Origin: Actinomycetota bacterium
GTDB lineage: Bacteria > Actinomycetota > Actinomycetes > Mycobacteriales > Micromonosporaceae
Assembly (NCBI GenBank): GCA_005885555.1
Contig: VAWN01000028.1
Location: 38,519-102,518, forward strand
Direction of reading: 5' to 3'
Length of the DNA stretch: 64,000 bases
This document shows, in pieces, positions 9,208 to 17,531 of this stretch. Positions within the stretch are counted from its first letter, which is position 1. Every line of letters begins with the position of its first letter. The notes below the pieces were generated by a model. That model had not been told where the DNA came from, searched no databases, and saw only the letters and a list, made by a program, of their open reading frames with translations. The position numbers were made by a program, and so were the translations under genes.

Positions 9208-9996
9208 GTGAGTTCCACACCGAGCATCACTTCACGCCTGGCCGTCCTCGGATACGCCGTGATCGCGTACGGCGCCTTCCTGCTCAGCGTCGGCTGGGCG
9301 ATCGGGTTCCTGGCCGACCGGGGCGCACCGACCTCCATCGACGGGGCCGCCACCAGACCAGCCTGGGTGGCACTGGTCATCGACGCGGCACTGTTGCTGG
9401 CCTTCGCCGTGCAGCATTCGGTGATGGCCCGCGCCGGGGTCAAGCGGCGCCTGATCCGGCTGATCCCGGCGCCGGCCGAACGCGCCACCTTCGTCCTGAC
9501 CGCAAGCCTGCTGCTGTTCGCCCTGTTCGGGTGGTGGCAGCCGGTGTCGGCGGTGATGTGGCACGTAGGCCCGCCATGGTCGGCGGCGATGTGGATGGTC
9601 CAGGCGGTCGGCTGGGTCATCGTCGCCTGGTCCACGTTCATGGTCGATCACACTGACTTCCTGGGCGTGAAGCAGGCGTACCGGCACCTACGCCGGCTGG
9701 GTTACCGCCCGCCGGATTTCACGCGGCGCTGGCTGTACGCCTGGTGCCGCCATCCGATGATGCTCGGCCTGGTGATCGCATTCTGGGTCACCCCGCGCAT
9801 GACGATCGGGCACCTGTTCTTCGCCGCGGCCGCGACGGCGTACATCGCGGTCGGTATCCGTTTCGAGGAACGTGATCTGCGGGCCCAGTTCGGCGCCGAA
9901 TATCGGGAGTACGCCAGCCGGGTCCCCGCCCTCATGCCGGCCCCGCGCAGCCTACCCAGGCCGGGCCGCCCCACAACCGAAGAGAGGACGACATGA
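9208..9996 (+). CDS. mddA: Methanethiol S-methyltransferase (MddA-type)
   Basis: A 262-residue membrane methyltransferase of the MddA branch of the isoprenylcysteine carboxyl methyltransferase superfamily, which methylates methanethiol to dimethyl sulfide using S-adenosylmethionine. The SAM-binding C-terminal half carries the diagnostic WLYAWCRHPMMLGLVIAFW and EERDLRAQFGAEYREY blocks (RHP and E-E-R-D). Four to five hydrophobic segments are evident (about 12-32, 52-72, 95-112, 125-145, 180-225). Start is GTG. The stop overlaps the ATG of the following small secreted protein (ATGA), implying co-translation. A related ICMT-family protein of other specificity cannot be excluded. Confidence 0.75.
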   Translation: MSSTPSITSRLAVLGYAVIAYGAFLLSVGWAIGFLADRGAPTSIDGAATRPAWVALVIDAALLLAFAVQHSVMARAGVKRRLIRLIPAPAERATFVLTASLLLFALFGWWQPVSAVMWHVGPPWSAAMWMVQAVGWVIVAWSTFMVDHTDFLGVKQAYRHLRRLGYRPPDFTRRWLYAWCRHPMMLGLVIAFWVTPRMTIGHLFFAAAATAYIAVGIRFEERDLRAQFGAEYREYASRVPALMPAPRSLPRPGRPTTEERTT

Positions 9997-10328
9997 TGAG
10001 GAAAATCGCCGCACGCACCATGCTCATAGCGGCCCTGGTCGGACTGACGTCTACGGCATTCGCCGCGTCATCCGCCGCCGCCGCGCCGCAATCGACGAAC
10101 CGGTGCCAGATCCTCCACGAGCTGTACCAGCAGGGCGGGTCCATGCACGCGCACGTCGAGGACCCCTGTGAACAGCGGTCGCTCAGTCTCGACGTCTACC
10201 GCAACGGCGTCGTGTTCGCTGAGATCAGTGGCGGCTTCGCGGTCTCGTGGGACTACGACTGCGTCTGTTCCGATCTGACCACCTGGCGCACGAACTGGGG
10301 CGACGAGATCATCGCCAACTGCGCCTGA
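9993..10328 (+). CDS. Small secreted cysteine-containing protein coupled to mddA
   Basis: A 111-residue protein with a clear signal peptide (MMRKIAARTMLIAALVGLTS followed by an A-rich AxA site near residue 31). The mature part of about 80 residues has five cysteines (in RCQIL, PCEQR, DCVCSD and the C-terminal NCA) and aromatic residues (VSWDYDCVCSDLTTWRTNW), suggesting a disulfide-stabilised fold. No homologous family is recognised. It starts inside the stop of the MddA gene, so stoichiometric expression is likely, and a strong hairpin follows 65 bases after the stop. Confidence 0.7.
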   Translation: MMRKIAARTMLIAALVGLTSTAFAASSAAAAPQSTNRCQILHELYQQGGSMHAHVEDPCEQRSLSLDVYRNGVVFAEISGGFAVSWDYDCVCSDLTTWRTNWGDEIIANCA

Positions 10329-10393
10329 CGGCAGTCACGGAGTGTCCGACGCACCGAATGGCGCAGCCGCCCGGCGGGCAAGCGGGCGTACGT

Positions 10394-10432
10394 GAACGCG
10401 GGGTCCGGGTCACCGACCCGGACCCCGCGTTC
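10394..10432. terminator. Strong bidirectional stem-loop terminator
   Basis: A perfect 17-bp stem (GAACGCGGGGTCCGGGT pairing with ACCCGGACCCCGCGTTC) with a 5-base loop CACCG lies between the convergent mddA-side operon and the minus-strand remnant ending at 10441. There is no long T tract, as is usual in GC-rich actinomycetes. Confidence 0.85.
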
Positions 10433-10440
10433 GTGCGCCG

Positions 10441-10925
10441 TCAGTAGAACGTCGCGGCGAAGTACCCGCTGACATCGAAGCTGACGGTCACCGTCGTGGA
10501 ACTGTTGTTGTAGAAGGACTCCGGTACCACGCCGTTGAGCCCCTGCAGCACCTCGGCGACGATCCCGGTGGCCACCGACTGCCCGGACACCAAGTGGGTC
10601 TGGTACGTGTCCGACGCGGCTTCCCCGGTGCTGGCGAACACCACGAGATCCCCGGCACCTGTCGTGCCCTGGACCGTCACGGTACCGGTGATCGCCCCGG
10701 TGAACTGCGACACGTTGCCGATACCGGCGGTGAGGTCGAACGTGGCGGTGCTGTGTGCCGCGAGTGGCTGGTGGTCGACGTTGCGCACCGGGTCGACGGG
10801 TACGAACGTCTCGGGTGCGTTGGTGGCGAAGTACTCAGGCGACGTCGACGACCACGTCGGCCGGCGCGTCGACCTTCCCGTCGGCGCCGACGGGCACCAC
10901 GACGAGGTTGGACGCCGCCCGCCCC
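10441..10925 (-). pseudogene. Remnant of a secreted beta-rich repeat protein (amidase/cell-wall-associated 'VPVDPVR' type)
   Basis: The minus strand carries NLVVVPVGADGKVDAPADVV in one frame (about 10840-10920), then shifts near 10840 into a second frame reading EYFATNAPETFVPVDPVRNV and continuing to FDVSGYFAATFY at the stop. In intact proteins of this type, found after N-acetylmuramoyl-L-alanine amidase and other secreted modules of actinomycetes, these blocks are contiguous in the order NLVVVPVG...VDVVADVQGYF...FVPVDPVR. The frame change plus absence of any upstream domain or signal peptide indicates a decayed C-terminal fragment. Confidence 0.6.
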
Positions 10926-10929
10926 GCGG

Positions 10930-11070
10930 CCGCCGCCGCCGAACCGGCTGGAGGTGGTCGGCGGTTCCGCCAGCCACGGCGTCTCGCTGCTCGAACCGGC
11001 CGTCGAGCCGAAGGCCGCGCAGCTGTCCGCGCTGGTGCCCGGGTTCGTCCGGGACCACACGGCGGCGTAG
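10930..11070 (+). pseudogene. C-terminal remnant of an unidentified plus-strand gene
   Basis: The plus-strand frame ending at TAG 11068-11070 reads NRLEVVGGSASHGVSLLEPA and on to LVPGFVRDHTAA, with protein-like composition, while upstream of about 10930 the same frame turns into antisense of the neighbouring remnant. It therefore looks like the tail of a gene whose front was deleted. The family is not recognised. Confidence 0.35.
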
Positions 11071-11091
11071 CGCGGCTCATAATGATCAGCC

Positions 11092-12333
11092 ATGACGGCT
11101 GACACGGGGACGCGTGGTGTCTGCCCCCGGTGCCGGCACCCGCTGGTGTCGGAGCCACGCACGCTGGCGTGGTGCCCGGACTGCGAATGGAAGCTGGCCG
11201 CGTACGACCCGTTGCGGATGGCGTCGGACTGGGGCTGGCGGCCGCTCGACCGGTTGCTGCACCGGCTGGCGTACCGGCTCGACGCGCGCAGCTTCCGCCG
11301 CCTGGCCGGCCGGCCGCCGGGCCGGTCGGGCAACCTCGCCGGCCGGGTGCTCCTGCTGGCGGTGTCGGTACCGTTTCTGCTCGCCGCACCGGCGTGCCTG
11401 GTGCTCGGCGGGTACCTGTTCGTGGCCGGGCTGGGCCTGGCACCCGTGCTCGGTGTCCTGCTGGTGCTGTTCGCGGTGCTGATCCGTCCCCGGGCGCCGC
11501 GGCTTCCCCGCCGGTTCCGGCTCGTCGACCCGGCCCGGGCGCCCGCCTTCGTCGGGCTCGTCGAGCAGGTCGCGGCCGCGTGCGCGGCGCCGGTACCGCA
11601 GCTGATCGCCGTGGACGCCTCGCTCAACGCGGCCAGCATGCTGGTCGGGGTGCGCCGGCGCCGGGTACTCGCGATCGGCCTGCCGTTGTGGGCGGCGCTG
11701 CCACCCGGGCAGCGGGTCGCCCTGCTGGCCCACGAACTCGGCCACTTCGTCAACCACGACTCCCGCCGCGGCCTGCTGACCGGACCGGCCTTCACGACCC
11801 TGGCCCGGCTGGTCGACGTCCTGCAGTCGGTGGCGCGCCGCGGCGGTTACCTGTTCACGCTGCCGTACCTGGTGCTCGGTTGGCTGTTCTGGCTCGGGTA
11901 CGTGCTGCTGCTCGTCACCGGGCTGCGCGACGGGCAGCGGGCCGAGTACTTCGCCGACGACATCGCCGCCGACGTCGCCGGGTCGGCGGCGGCCGCCGAC
12001 CTGTTCGACACGCTCGCCGTGCTCGAACCCGTCACGCGTACCGTCCGGGACGGCGGGCGCGACCGGGCCAGCGTCGCGACGTGGCGGGATGCCGCGCGGT
12101 ACGTCCGCCGCGACCTCGCGGAGCGGATGGAGATCTCGCGCCAGCGGTCGATCCGCGAGGAGGCGTCACTGCTCGCCTCGCATCCGCCGGCCGGGTTGCG
12201 CTCGCGCATGGCACGATCGAGGCCGCACCGGGAACCCCGGGTCACCCTGACCGACGCCCTGGCCGGGCAGATCGACGCCGAGCTCGCGCCGTGGTACCGG
12301 CAGCTCGACGAGGCCGGCGGAGGCTGGCTTTAG
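11092..12333 (+). CDS. M48-family membrane metallopeptidase with N-terminal zinc ribbon
   Basis: A 413-residue HtpX/Ste24-like zinc protease. The N-terminus has a zinc ribbon (CPRC...CPDC, residues about 11-32), then two hydrophobic segments (about 83-105 and 108-130), and the catalytic domain with the zinc motif HELGHF at residues 214-219 and the third ligand Glu in AEYFADDIAAD near residue 285. Another hydrophobic pair (about 255-285) interrupts the domain, placing the active site at the cytoplasmic face as in HtpX. Likely role: quality control or processing of membrane proteins. Start ATG at 11092 follows a short intergenic stretch; the gene is monocistronic, converging on the minus-strand gene ending at 12380. 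Confidence 0.85.
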   Translation: MTADTGTRGVCPRCRHPLVSEPRTLAWCPDCEWKLAAYDPLRMASDWGWRPLDRLLHRLAYRLDARSFRRLAGRPPGRSGNLAGRVLLLAVSVPFLLAAPACLVLGGYLFVAGLGLAPVLGVLLVLFAVLIRPRAPRLPRRFRLVDPARAPAFVGLVEQVAAACAAPVPQLIAVDASLNAASMLVGVRRRRVLAIGLPLWAALPPGQRVALLAHELGHFVNHDSRRGLLTGPAFTTLARLVDVLQSVARRGGYLFTLPYLVLGWLFWLGYVLLLVTGLRDGQRAEYFADDIAADVAGSAAAADLFDTLAVLEPVTRTVRDGGRDRASVATWRDAARYVRRDLAERMEISRQRSIREEASLLASHPPAGLRSRMARSRPHREPRVTLTDALAGQIDAELAPWYRQLDEAGGGWL

Positions 12334-12379
12334 CCGCGCCGGCTGGCGTGGCGGTCCAGGCGTCGTCGAACCTCGTCGA

Positions 12380-13000
12380 CTAGCTCAGCGCCGCCTGGGC
12401 CTCCCAGGTGAACGTCACCGTGGCGCTGGCGTTCTGCGCCCGGTTGTCGTCGACGACGTGCACGGTGAACCGGTACCCCTCCGACTGGGTGGCCCCGGTC
12501 GGAGCCCAGGTACCGGCACCGTGCGCGAAGTTGCTGTGGGTGGCCGCGAAGTCGGCCACGGTACCGTGCCAGATGGTCGACGACGGGGTGAACCCGGCGC
12601 AGGACGGGCCCGACCCGGCCGACGCGCTGCCCTGCTCGACGGTGAGGTCGACGTACCGGCCCAGGGTTCCGGTCAGCGCCCCGGGCCCGACGTACAGCCG
12701 GACGGCGGCCGCGACCGTGCCGCGGTAGTTCACCGTGATGCAACCGGTGGCCGGGTCGTCGGGTCGCACGTTCACCGACGGGACGAACAGCGCGGTGCCG
12801 GCCGCGTTGTCGGTGAGCTCGACCGCTCCGGTCGACCACGAGTTGCCCGGGTTCTCGGCGCTGTACTGCAACGTCGCCCGCGAGGTCTGCCAGACGATGC
12901 CGGCGGCGAGCAGGAAACCGACGGTGAGCGCGGCGACCACCGCGGCGACGGTACGCCGCCGCGGCGCGACGGTAGGCCGCCGCGGCGCTACGGCGCTCAT
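12380..13000 (-). CDS. TasA/camelysin-like SipW-dependent secreted protein
   Basis: A 206-residue exported protein. A basic N-terminus precedes one hydrophobic segment (about 20-38) and then TSRATLQYSAENPGNSWSTG, the pattern seen just after the SipW-type cleavage site in TasA/camelysin proteins, followed by an all-beta domain ending VTFTWEAQAALS. It shares fold and spacing with the products at 14628-15665 and 16370-16969. The ATG overlaps the stop of the diguanylate cyclase gene (ATGA), so the two are co-translated. Expected role: cell-surface or fibre subunit processed by the adjacent signal peptidases. Confidence 0.75.
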   Translation of the reverse strand: MSAVAPRRPTVAPRRRTVAAVVAALTVGFLLAAGIVWQTSRATLQYSAENPGNSWSTGAVELTDNAAGTALFVPSVNVRPDDPATGCITVNYRGTVAAAVRLYVGPGALTGTLGRYVDLTVEQGSASAGSGPSCAGFTPSSTIWHGTVADFAATHSNFAHGAGTWAPTGATQSEGYRFTVHVVDDNRAQNASATVTFTWEAQAALS

Positions 13001-14631
13001 GCGGCCACCCCGGCGTCGACCGGCGGCAGGTCGGGTTCGGCCGCGGGGGATCCGGCCAGCACGATCCGGTCGCGGCCGGACTCCTTGGCGCGGTACAGCG
13101 CCGCGTCGGCGGCCTTGATCACCTCGACGGGGGTGGCGCCGTGGCCCGGGTACACGCCGACGCCGATGCTGGCCGTCACGGGTACCGGGCCGTCGGCGCT
13201 GCGGATCGACTGGTGGACGCGCGCCGCGACGCCGACGGCGACCTCCTCGTCCGCCCCGTCGACGATCACCGCGAACTCCTCGCCGCCGTACCGCGCGGCC
13301 AGGTCGCCCTCCCGGCAGCTCTGCGCGATGGACCGGGCGGCGGTCCGCAGTACCTGGTCGCCGACGAGGTGACCGTGGTTGTCGTTGAGCCGCTTGAAGT
13401 GATCGAGGTCGATCATGATGAGCGCGAAGCCGGTACCGCCCGCCGCCGCCCGGTCGAACGCCGCCGCGAGCGCCGCGTCGAACCGGCCGCGGTTGGCCAG
13501 CCGGGTCAGCCCGTCCCGGTCGGCGGCCGCCCGGATCCGGTCCACCAGCAGGGCCCGGCCGATGGCCAGCGAACCGTGCAGGGTCGCCTGTTCGAGGGTG
13601 GTCACCATGCGCCGCTCGACCCGCCGGGACCGGTACCGGCCGCCCCGCCCGTGCTCGACGACCAGCGCGCCGGTCGCCTGGTCGAGACCGAACGGTACGA
13701 CGACGAGGTTGCGCGCGCCGGGCAGCAGCTCGGCCAGCCAGGCGTCGCCGGCGGCCGGTTCGAGCCGGGCGGTCAACGTGGTGGTACCCGAACCGATCGC
13801 GCGCGCCAGCACTCCGCTGCCGACCGCCTCGGCGTGCAGGCGCACCGGGCGGCCGCCACCGGTCGGCTCGACCACGACGGCGTGCCCCGGTGCGGCCGGC
13901 TCGTCCCCGTCCGGTGCCGGCGCGACGACCACGACCGCCCGGTGCGCGAGCAGCTCGTCGCGCGGGAACCGGGCCAGCTGCTCGGACACCGTGGCCGGGC
14001 TGTGCCCGTCGGTCAGCGTGACCCCGAAGCGGCGCAGCACCTCGCTGTCGTACCGGCGGCGGCGCAGCTCCCGTTCGTTGACCGCGGCGAAGCCGGCGGT
14101 GGCCAGCACGCTGACCCACAGCACGGTCAGGTACAGCAGCAGGCGGCTCAGCGTGGTGGAGGGCATCGGGCCGGCGTCGAGCACCCGCGCGTCGATCGCC
14201 TCGACCACGATGAGCGCGAGCAGCGAGTACCACATCGCCAGCTTCGTTCCGGTGCGGAACGAGGCGAGCAGGGTCACCGCGACCTCGTGCAGCACGATGA
14301 GGTACCCGACCGGGCCGTCCAGCCCGCCGAGCAGGTACCACGCGCCGATCAGCAGCACACCGTCGCCGAGCAGGCCGACGGTCAGCGCGACGACGGCCCC
14401 CTTCGGGCCGCTGCCGGTACCCGTGCGGCGCGTCCAGTACGGCAGTGTGGCCAGTGCGGTACCGGCGAGCCAGCCGGCACCCGCCCAGAGCAGAGCCGGT
14501 ACGTGCGTGTGCCCGGTGGCCCGCCAGAGCGCGAAGAGCATGCCGACGAACAGCGCCCGGCAGCCGAGCATCCAGCCGATCCGCTCGGCCAGGGGGACCA
14601 GCTCGCCGGCCGTGCCGGCGCGCGCGGTCAC
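12997..14631 (-). CDS. Membrane GGDEF diguanylate cyclase
   Basis: A 544-residue protein: about six hydrophobic segments in residues 10-200, a GAF-like soluble region (about 230-370), and a C-terminal GGDEF domain with the active-site RYGGEEFAVIVDG and upstream Mg-binding FALIMIDLDHFKRLNDNHGH. The product would be cyclic di-GMP from two GTP. An RxxD inhibitory site (REGD) lies exactly five residues before GGEEF, so product inhibition is expected. GTG start overlaps the stop of the upstream substrate protein (GTGA), and its own stop overlaps the next ATG. Placement inside a SipW/TasA-like operon suggests that c-di-GMP signalling is tied to surface-structure assembly (inference). Confidence 0.9.
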   Translation of the reverse strand: MTARAGTAGELVPLAERIGWMLGCRALFVGMLFALWRATGHTHVPALLWAGAGWLAGTALATLPYWTRRTGTGSGPKGAVVALTVGLLGDGVLLIGAWYLLGGLDGPVGYLIVLHEVAVTLLASFRTGTKLAMWYSLLALIVVEAIDARVLDAGPMPSTTLSRLLLYLTVLWVSVLATAGFAAVNERELRRRRYDSEVLRRFGVTLTDGHSPATVSEQLARFPRDELLAHRAVVVVAPAPDGDEPAAPGHAVVVEPTGGGRPVRLHAEAVGSGVLARAIGSGTTTLTARLEPAAGDAWLAELLPGARNLVVVPFGLDQATGALVVEHGRGGRYRSRRVERRMVTTLEQATLHGSLAIGRALLVDRIRAAADRDGLTRLANRGRFDAALAAAFDRAAAGGTGFALIMIDLDHFKRLNDNHGHLVGDQVLRTAARSIAQSCREGDLAARYGGEEFAVIVDGADEEVAVGVAARVHQSIRSADGPVPVTASIGVGVYPGHGATPVEVIKAADAALYRAKESGRDRIVLAGSPAAEPDLPPVDAGVAA

Positions 14632-15665
14632 GGCTTCTCCCCGACGGGCGGGTCGGCGGTGCCGGGCTCGAAGGTCAGGTACGGCACCGGCCACATCGGC
14701 GCCAGGGCCAGCTTCGGGTCGCCGCGGTCGAGATAGCGCTGGCCGGCGAGGAACCCGAGCAGGATGACCAGGAACACCGCCGGTATCTGGCCGCGTCTGG
14801 CCACCCGGGTGCCGACCGCGGCGGTGTCGTGCAGCGCGTGCTGCACGGTCTGGGTGAGCGCGGCGATCGGGCCGGCCGGGTGGCCGGCGGATCCGCCGGG
14901 TCGGGCCGGCGCCGGTGCGCCCCGGCTGCCGCGCGGCTTCGGGGACCCGCCGGTGGCCGGTGCCGTGGCGGGCGCCGATGACGGGCTCGCTGCCGGCGGT
15001 GAGGGGCTCGCCGCAGGCGGCGGTGGGAGGCTCATTGCGGGCGGCGGCGGGTTCGCGGCGGGCGGCGGCGGGCTCGCTGCCTGCGGCGGCGGGCTCGGCG
15101 GGTGCGTCGGCGGGGGGCTCGGATCCTCGACGAAGAGCCAACGGAAGGTGGCCGTGGCCGACTGCCGTTCGGCGGCGTCCGGCAGCACCGTCACGGTTAT
15201 CCGGTAGGTGCGGGTACCGTCGCCGTCGGGTGCCCAGCCGGCCGGTACCCCGACCGTGTCGCCGGTACCCGCGCCGAGGCCGGCCAGGTCGCCGGTGTAG
15301 ACGGGGGCACCGGTGAACCCGGCGCAACTGGCGAAGCCGCCCCCGGTACCCACGGCGACGGCGACGGACAGGCTCGGCGCGAGCGGCCCGGCCAGGTCGG
15401 CGACCGCGAGCCTGACCAGGCCCGCGCCCGCCGGACCGGCGTAGCGCACCTGCAGGCACCGGGTGACGGTGGCGCCGGGGGCCAGGTCGTGCGCGGCGAA
15501 CAGCGCCGCGCCGCCGTCGTCGGCGGTCAGCCGCACCGACGCCAGCACGTCGGCGGCCGGGGCCGCCCGGCGGCCGTTGCCGACCACGGACAGCCCGAGC
15601 AGCAGCACGCTGCCGCAGACGAGCATGGCGAGCATGCCCGGCCCGCTCCTGCCGACCGCGACCAT
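14628..15665 (-). CDS. SipW-dependent-type surface protein with Pro-rich linker and C-terminal membrane anchor
   Basis: A 345-residue protein. One N-terminal hydrophobic segment (GMLAMLVCGSVLLLGLSVVG) precedes a TasA/camelysin-like beta domain (about 35-170, ending ATATFRWLFVED). Then comes a roughly 80-residue linker made of PPP, PSPPAASP and similar repeats, a membrane helix near residue 300 (IPAVFLVILLGFLAG) and a short charged tail. This architecture suits a membrane-tethered minor subunit or anchor for a fibre formed by the simpler homologues nearby. The start follows GGGAGG by about ten bases. It is the first gene of a three-gene minus-strand operon, divergent from a signal peptidase gene. 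Confidence 0.7.
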   Translation of the reverse strand: MVAVGRSGPGMLAMLVCGSVLLLGLSVVGNGRRAAPAADVLASVRLTADDGGAALFAAHDLAPGATVTRCLQVRYAGPAGAGLVRLAVADLAGPLAPSLSVAVAVGTGGGFASCAGFTGAPVYTGDLAGLGAGTGDTVGVPAGWAPDGDGTRTYRITVTVLPDAAERQSATATFRWLFVEDPSPPPTHPPSPPPQAASPPPPAANPPPPAMSLPPPPAASPSPPAASPSSAPATAPATGGSPKPRGSRGAPAPARPGGSAGHPAGPIAALTQTVQHALHDTAAVGTRVARRGQIPAVFLVILLGFLAGQRYLDRGDPKLALAPMWPVPYLTFEPGTADPPVGEKP

Positions 15666-15738
15666 GGCGTTTGTGCCTCCCGTCCGCCGGTGTCCTGCCC
15701 GTACCATCGGTGCCGCGCGCCCCGCACTGAGGAGAGCG

Positions 15739-16308
15739 TTGCCCTCAACTTCCGCGGCACCCGTCCGAACTGACACCGTGGCCACCAACGCGACCGCCGT
15801 CCGGCGGGTACTGCGGTCGGTCCGCGCCGTGGTGCTGGCCGGACTCGCCGCCCTGGCGGTGTTCTCGGTCGCGCCGGCCGCGTTCGGCTGGGTGCCCACG
15901 ATGGTGACGACCGGGTCGATGGTGCCCGCGGTGCACCCGGGCGACGTCGTGGTCACCGCGCCGCTGCGCGCCACTGACGCGCCGACCCTGCCGATCGGCT
16001 CGATCGTCCTGGCCGAGGACCCGGCCCGGCCCGCAACCCTGCTGCTGCACCGGGTGGTGGGCCGCAACCCGAACGGGACACTGGTCACCAAAGGGGACGC
16101 CAACGCCGCGCCGGACACCGCCGCGATGCCGCCGGGCAACCTGCGCGGGCTGGCCCGCTTCACCGTGCCGGCGGTGGGGGTACCGCTGTTGAAGGCGCGC
16201 GCCGGCGATCCGGTACCGGCGGCCGCGGCCGTGGTGCTGATGGTGGCCCTGGTACTGGCCGGCGGCCGGCGCCCCCGCGCCCGGCACCGGGAAAAGTTCT
16301 CAGCCTGA
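15739..16308 (+). CDS. SipW-type (ER/archaeal-like) signal peptidase I
   Basis: An S26B-family signal peptidase of about 189 residues that would cleave SipW-dependent precursors at the outer face of the membrane. The nucleophile is in MVTTGSMVPAVHPGD, and the general base is His in LLLHRVVGRNPNGTLVTKGD, i.e. the Ser-His arrangement of SipW rather than Ser-Lys of LepB. Hydrophobic segments flank the domain (about 25-50 and 160-178). A TTG start at 15739 was chosen because GGAGAG precedes it by about five bases; GTG 15778 is an alternative. It is divergent from the substrate/cyclase operon and upstream of another substrate. Confidence 0.85.
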   Translation: MPSTSAAPVRTDTVATNATAVRRVLRSVRAVVLAGLAALAVFSVAPAAFGWVPTMVTTGSMVPAVHPGDVVVTAPLRATDAPTLPIGSIVLAEDPARPATLLLHRVVGRNPNGTLVTKGDANAAPDTAAMPPGNLRGLARFTVPAVGVPLLKARAGDPVPAAAAVVLMVALVLAGGRRPRARHREKFSA

Positions 16309-16369
16309 CCGCCCGGCCGCCGATGTGTGCACCGACTGAACCCTGAACAACGAAGGAGGCGGGCGCGCC

Positions 16370-16969
16370 ATGAGGACGCCGTCTAAGCGCATGCGGTTGG
16401 CATTACTGCTCGCCGCGATTCCGATCGGCCTGCTGGGCAGTGGCCTGTTCGTGTGGCAGGCCTCGTACTCGGCCTTCTCCGACACCACCACCAACGGTGC
16501 GAACTCGTGGTCGGCGGGTACCGTCACGATCTCCAGCGCGCCGGGTACCGCGATGTTCACCGCCAGCGGCCTGAAGCCCGGCGACAACGGTACCGCCTGC
16601 ATCAAGGTGACCTACACCGGCAGCCTGAACTCGGTCGTGAAGCTGTACCTGAAGAACGCCGACCTGACCGGCACGGGCCTGGCCACCTACCTGACCTTCC
16701 AGGTCAACGAGGGCACCGGCAACAACGCCAACTGCTCCGACTTCGCCCAGTCGGCCAACGACTACAACGCGGTCGGCATGGGCGACACCACGAAGACGCT
16801 GTCCGGGTTCAACACCACGGCGCACGACTACTCCACCGGGCTCAGCTCGTGGAGCGCCACCACCGGCGGAACCAAGACCTACGAGTTCATCTGGCAGCTC
16901 CAGGACAACAACAGCGCCGCGGGCCTGACCGCGGGTGCCACGTTCACCTGGGAAGCGGACAACAGCTGA
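16370..16969 (+). CDS. TasA/camelysin-like SipW-dependent secreted protein
   Basis: A 199-residue precursor with the clearest family signature of the three: signal segment (ALLLAAIPIGLLGSGLFVWQ), then ASYSAFSDTTTNGANSWSAG, a classical SipW-dependent cleavage neighbourhood, and a beta-sandwich ending TAGATFTWEADNS. Two cysteines (TACIKV, NANCSD) could form a disulfide. GGAGG lies ten bases before the ATG. It sits between two SipW-type signal peptidases, 61 bases after one and 11 bases before the other, so it is very likely their substrate and the major surface subunit of this locus (inference). Confidence 0.85.
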   Translation: MRTPSKRMRLALLLAAIPIGLLGSGLFVWQASYSAFSDTTTNGANSWSAGTVTISSAPGTAMFTASGLKPGDNGTACIKVTYTGSLNSVVKLYLKNADLTGTGLATYLTFQVNEGTGNNANCSDFAQSANDYNAVGMGDTTKTLSGFNTTAHDYSTGLSSWSATTGGTKTYEFIWQLQDNNSAAGLTAGATFTWEADNS

Positions 16970-16980
16970 GTGGTGCAGGG

Positions 16981-17517
16981 ATGACCGGACTCGCCTGGGT
17001 CATCACCGTCGCCAGGGCGGCCGCGGGGGCAACCGCGACCGCCCTGGCGGGCATGCTGTTCTGGGCCGTGGTACCGCTGGCGACCGGCTGGCACGCCGAC
17101 GTGATCCTGTCCGGCTCGATGACCCCGCACATCGCCCCCGGCGACCTGGTCGTGGTCGCGCCGGGGACCGTGGGCATCCGGCCGGGACAGGTCATCGAGT
17201 TCACCGATCCGGCGAACCCGCGCCGGCAGCTGGTGCACCGGGTCGTGGCGCGCAACGCGGACGGTACCCTGACCACCCGCGGCGACGCCAACCGCGGGCC
17301 GGACAGCACCCCGGTACCGCTCGCGGACGTGCACGGCCTGGCGCGGCTGCGGGTACCGTGGCTGGGCCTGCCCGCCTACTGGCTGCGGGAGCACGTGCGG
17401 CCGTCACCGACGACGCTGGTGGTGCTCCTGTCCTGGCTGCTGGCCGTTCTTCCGTACCGCCTGCGGGAACCGGTTGCGCGGCGGGCTACCGGCCGCCACC
17501 GGGCGGTGCCGGGGTAG
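16981..17517 (+). CDS. Second SipW-type signal peptidase I
   Basis: A 178-residue S26B signal peptidase. Catalytic serine region ILSGSMTPHIAPGDLVVV and base region RRQLVHRVVARNADGTLTTR are both intact. A transmembrane helix at about residues 12-36 precedes the catalytic domain and another hydrophobic helix follows (about 140-156). It shares the same architecture as the product at 15739-16308 but is clearly divergent in sequence, so it is an old duplicate or separately acquired copy, perhaps dedicated to a different substrate. It starts 11 bases after the adjacent TasA-like gene, indicating one transcript. Confidence 0.85.
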   Translation: MTGLAWVITVARAAAGATATALAGMLFWAVVPLATGWHADVILSGSMTPHIAPGDLVVVAPGTVGIRPGQVIEFTDPANPRRQLVHRVVARNADGTLTTRGDANRGPDSTPVPLADVHGLARLRVPWLGLPAYWLREHVRPSPTTLVVLLSWLLAVLPYRLREPVARRATGRHRAVPG

Positions 17518-17531
17518 CCCCGGTGCGGTGC

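Noticed and set aside
15000-15115. GC-rich repeats as a regulatory or recombination element
   Set aside because: They encode the Pro/Ser/Ala stalk of the surface protein and are explained by that repeat.
12997-15459. Very long minus-strand frame of 820 codons
   Set aside because: Only the part from 14631 down is the cyclase; the upstream 270 codons are a shadow of the substrate-protein gene in another frame, with repetitive Arg/Pro composition.
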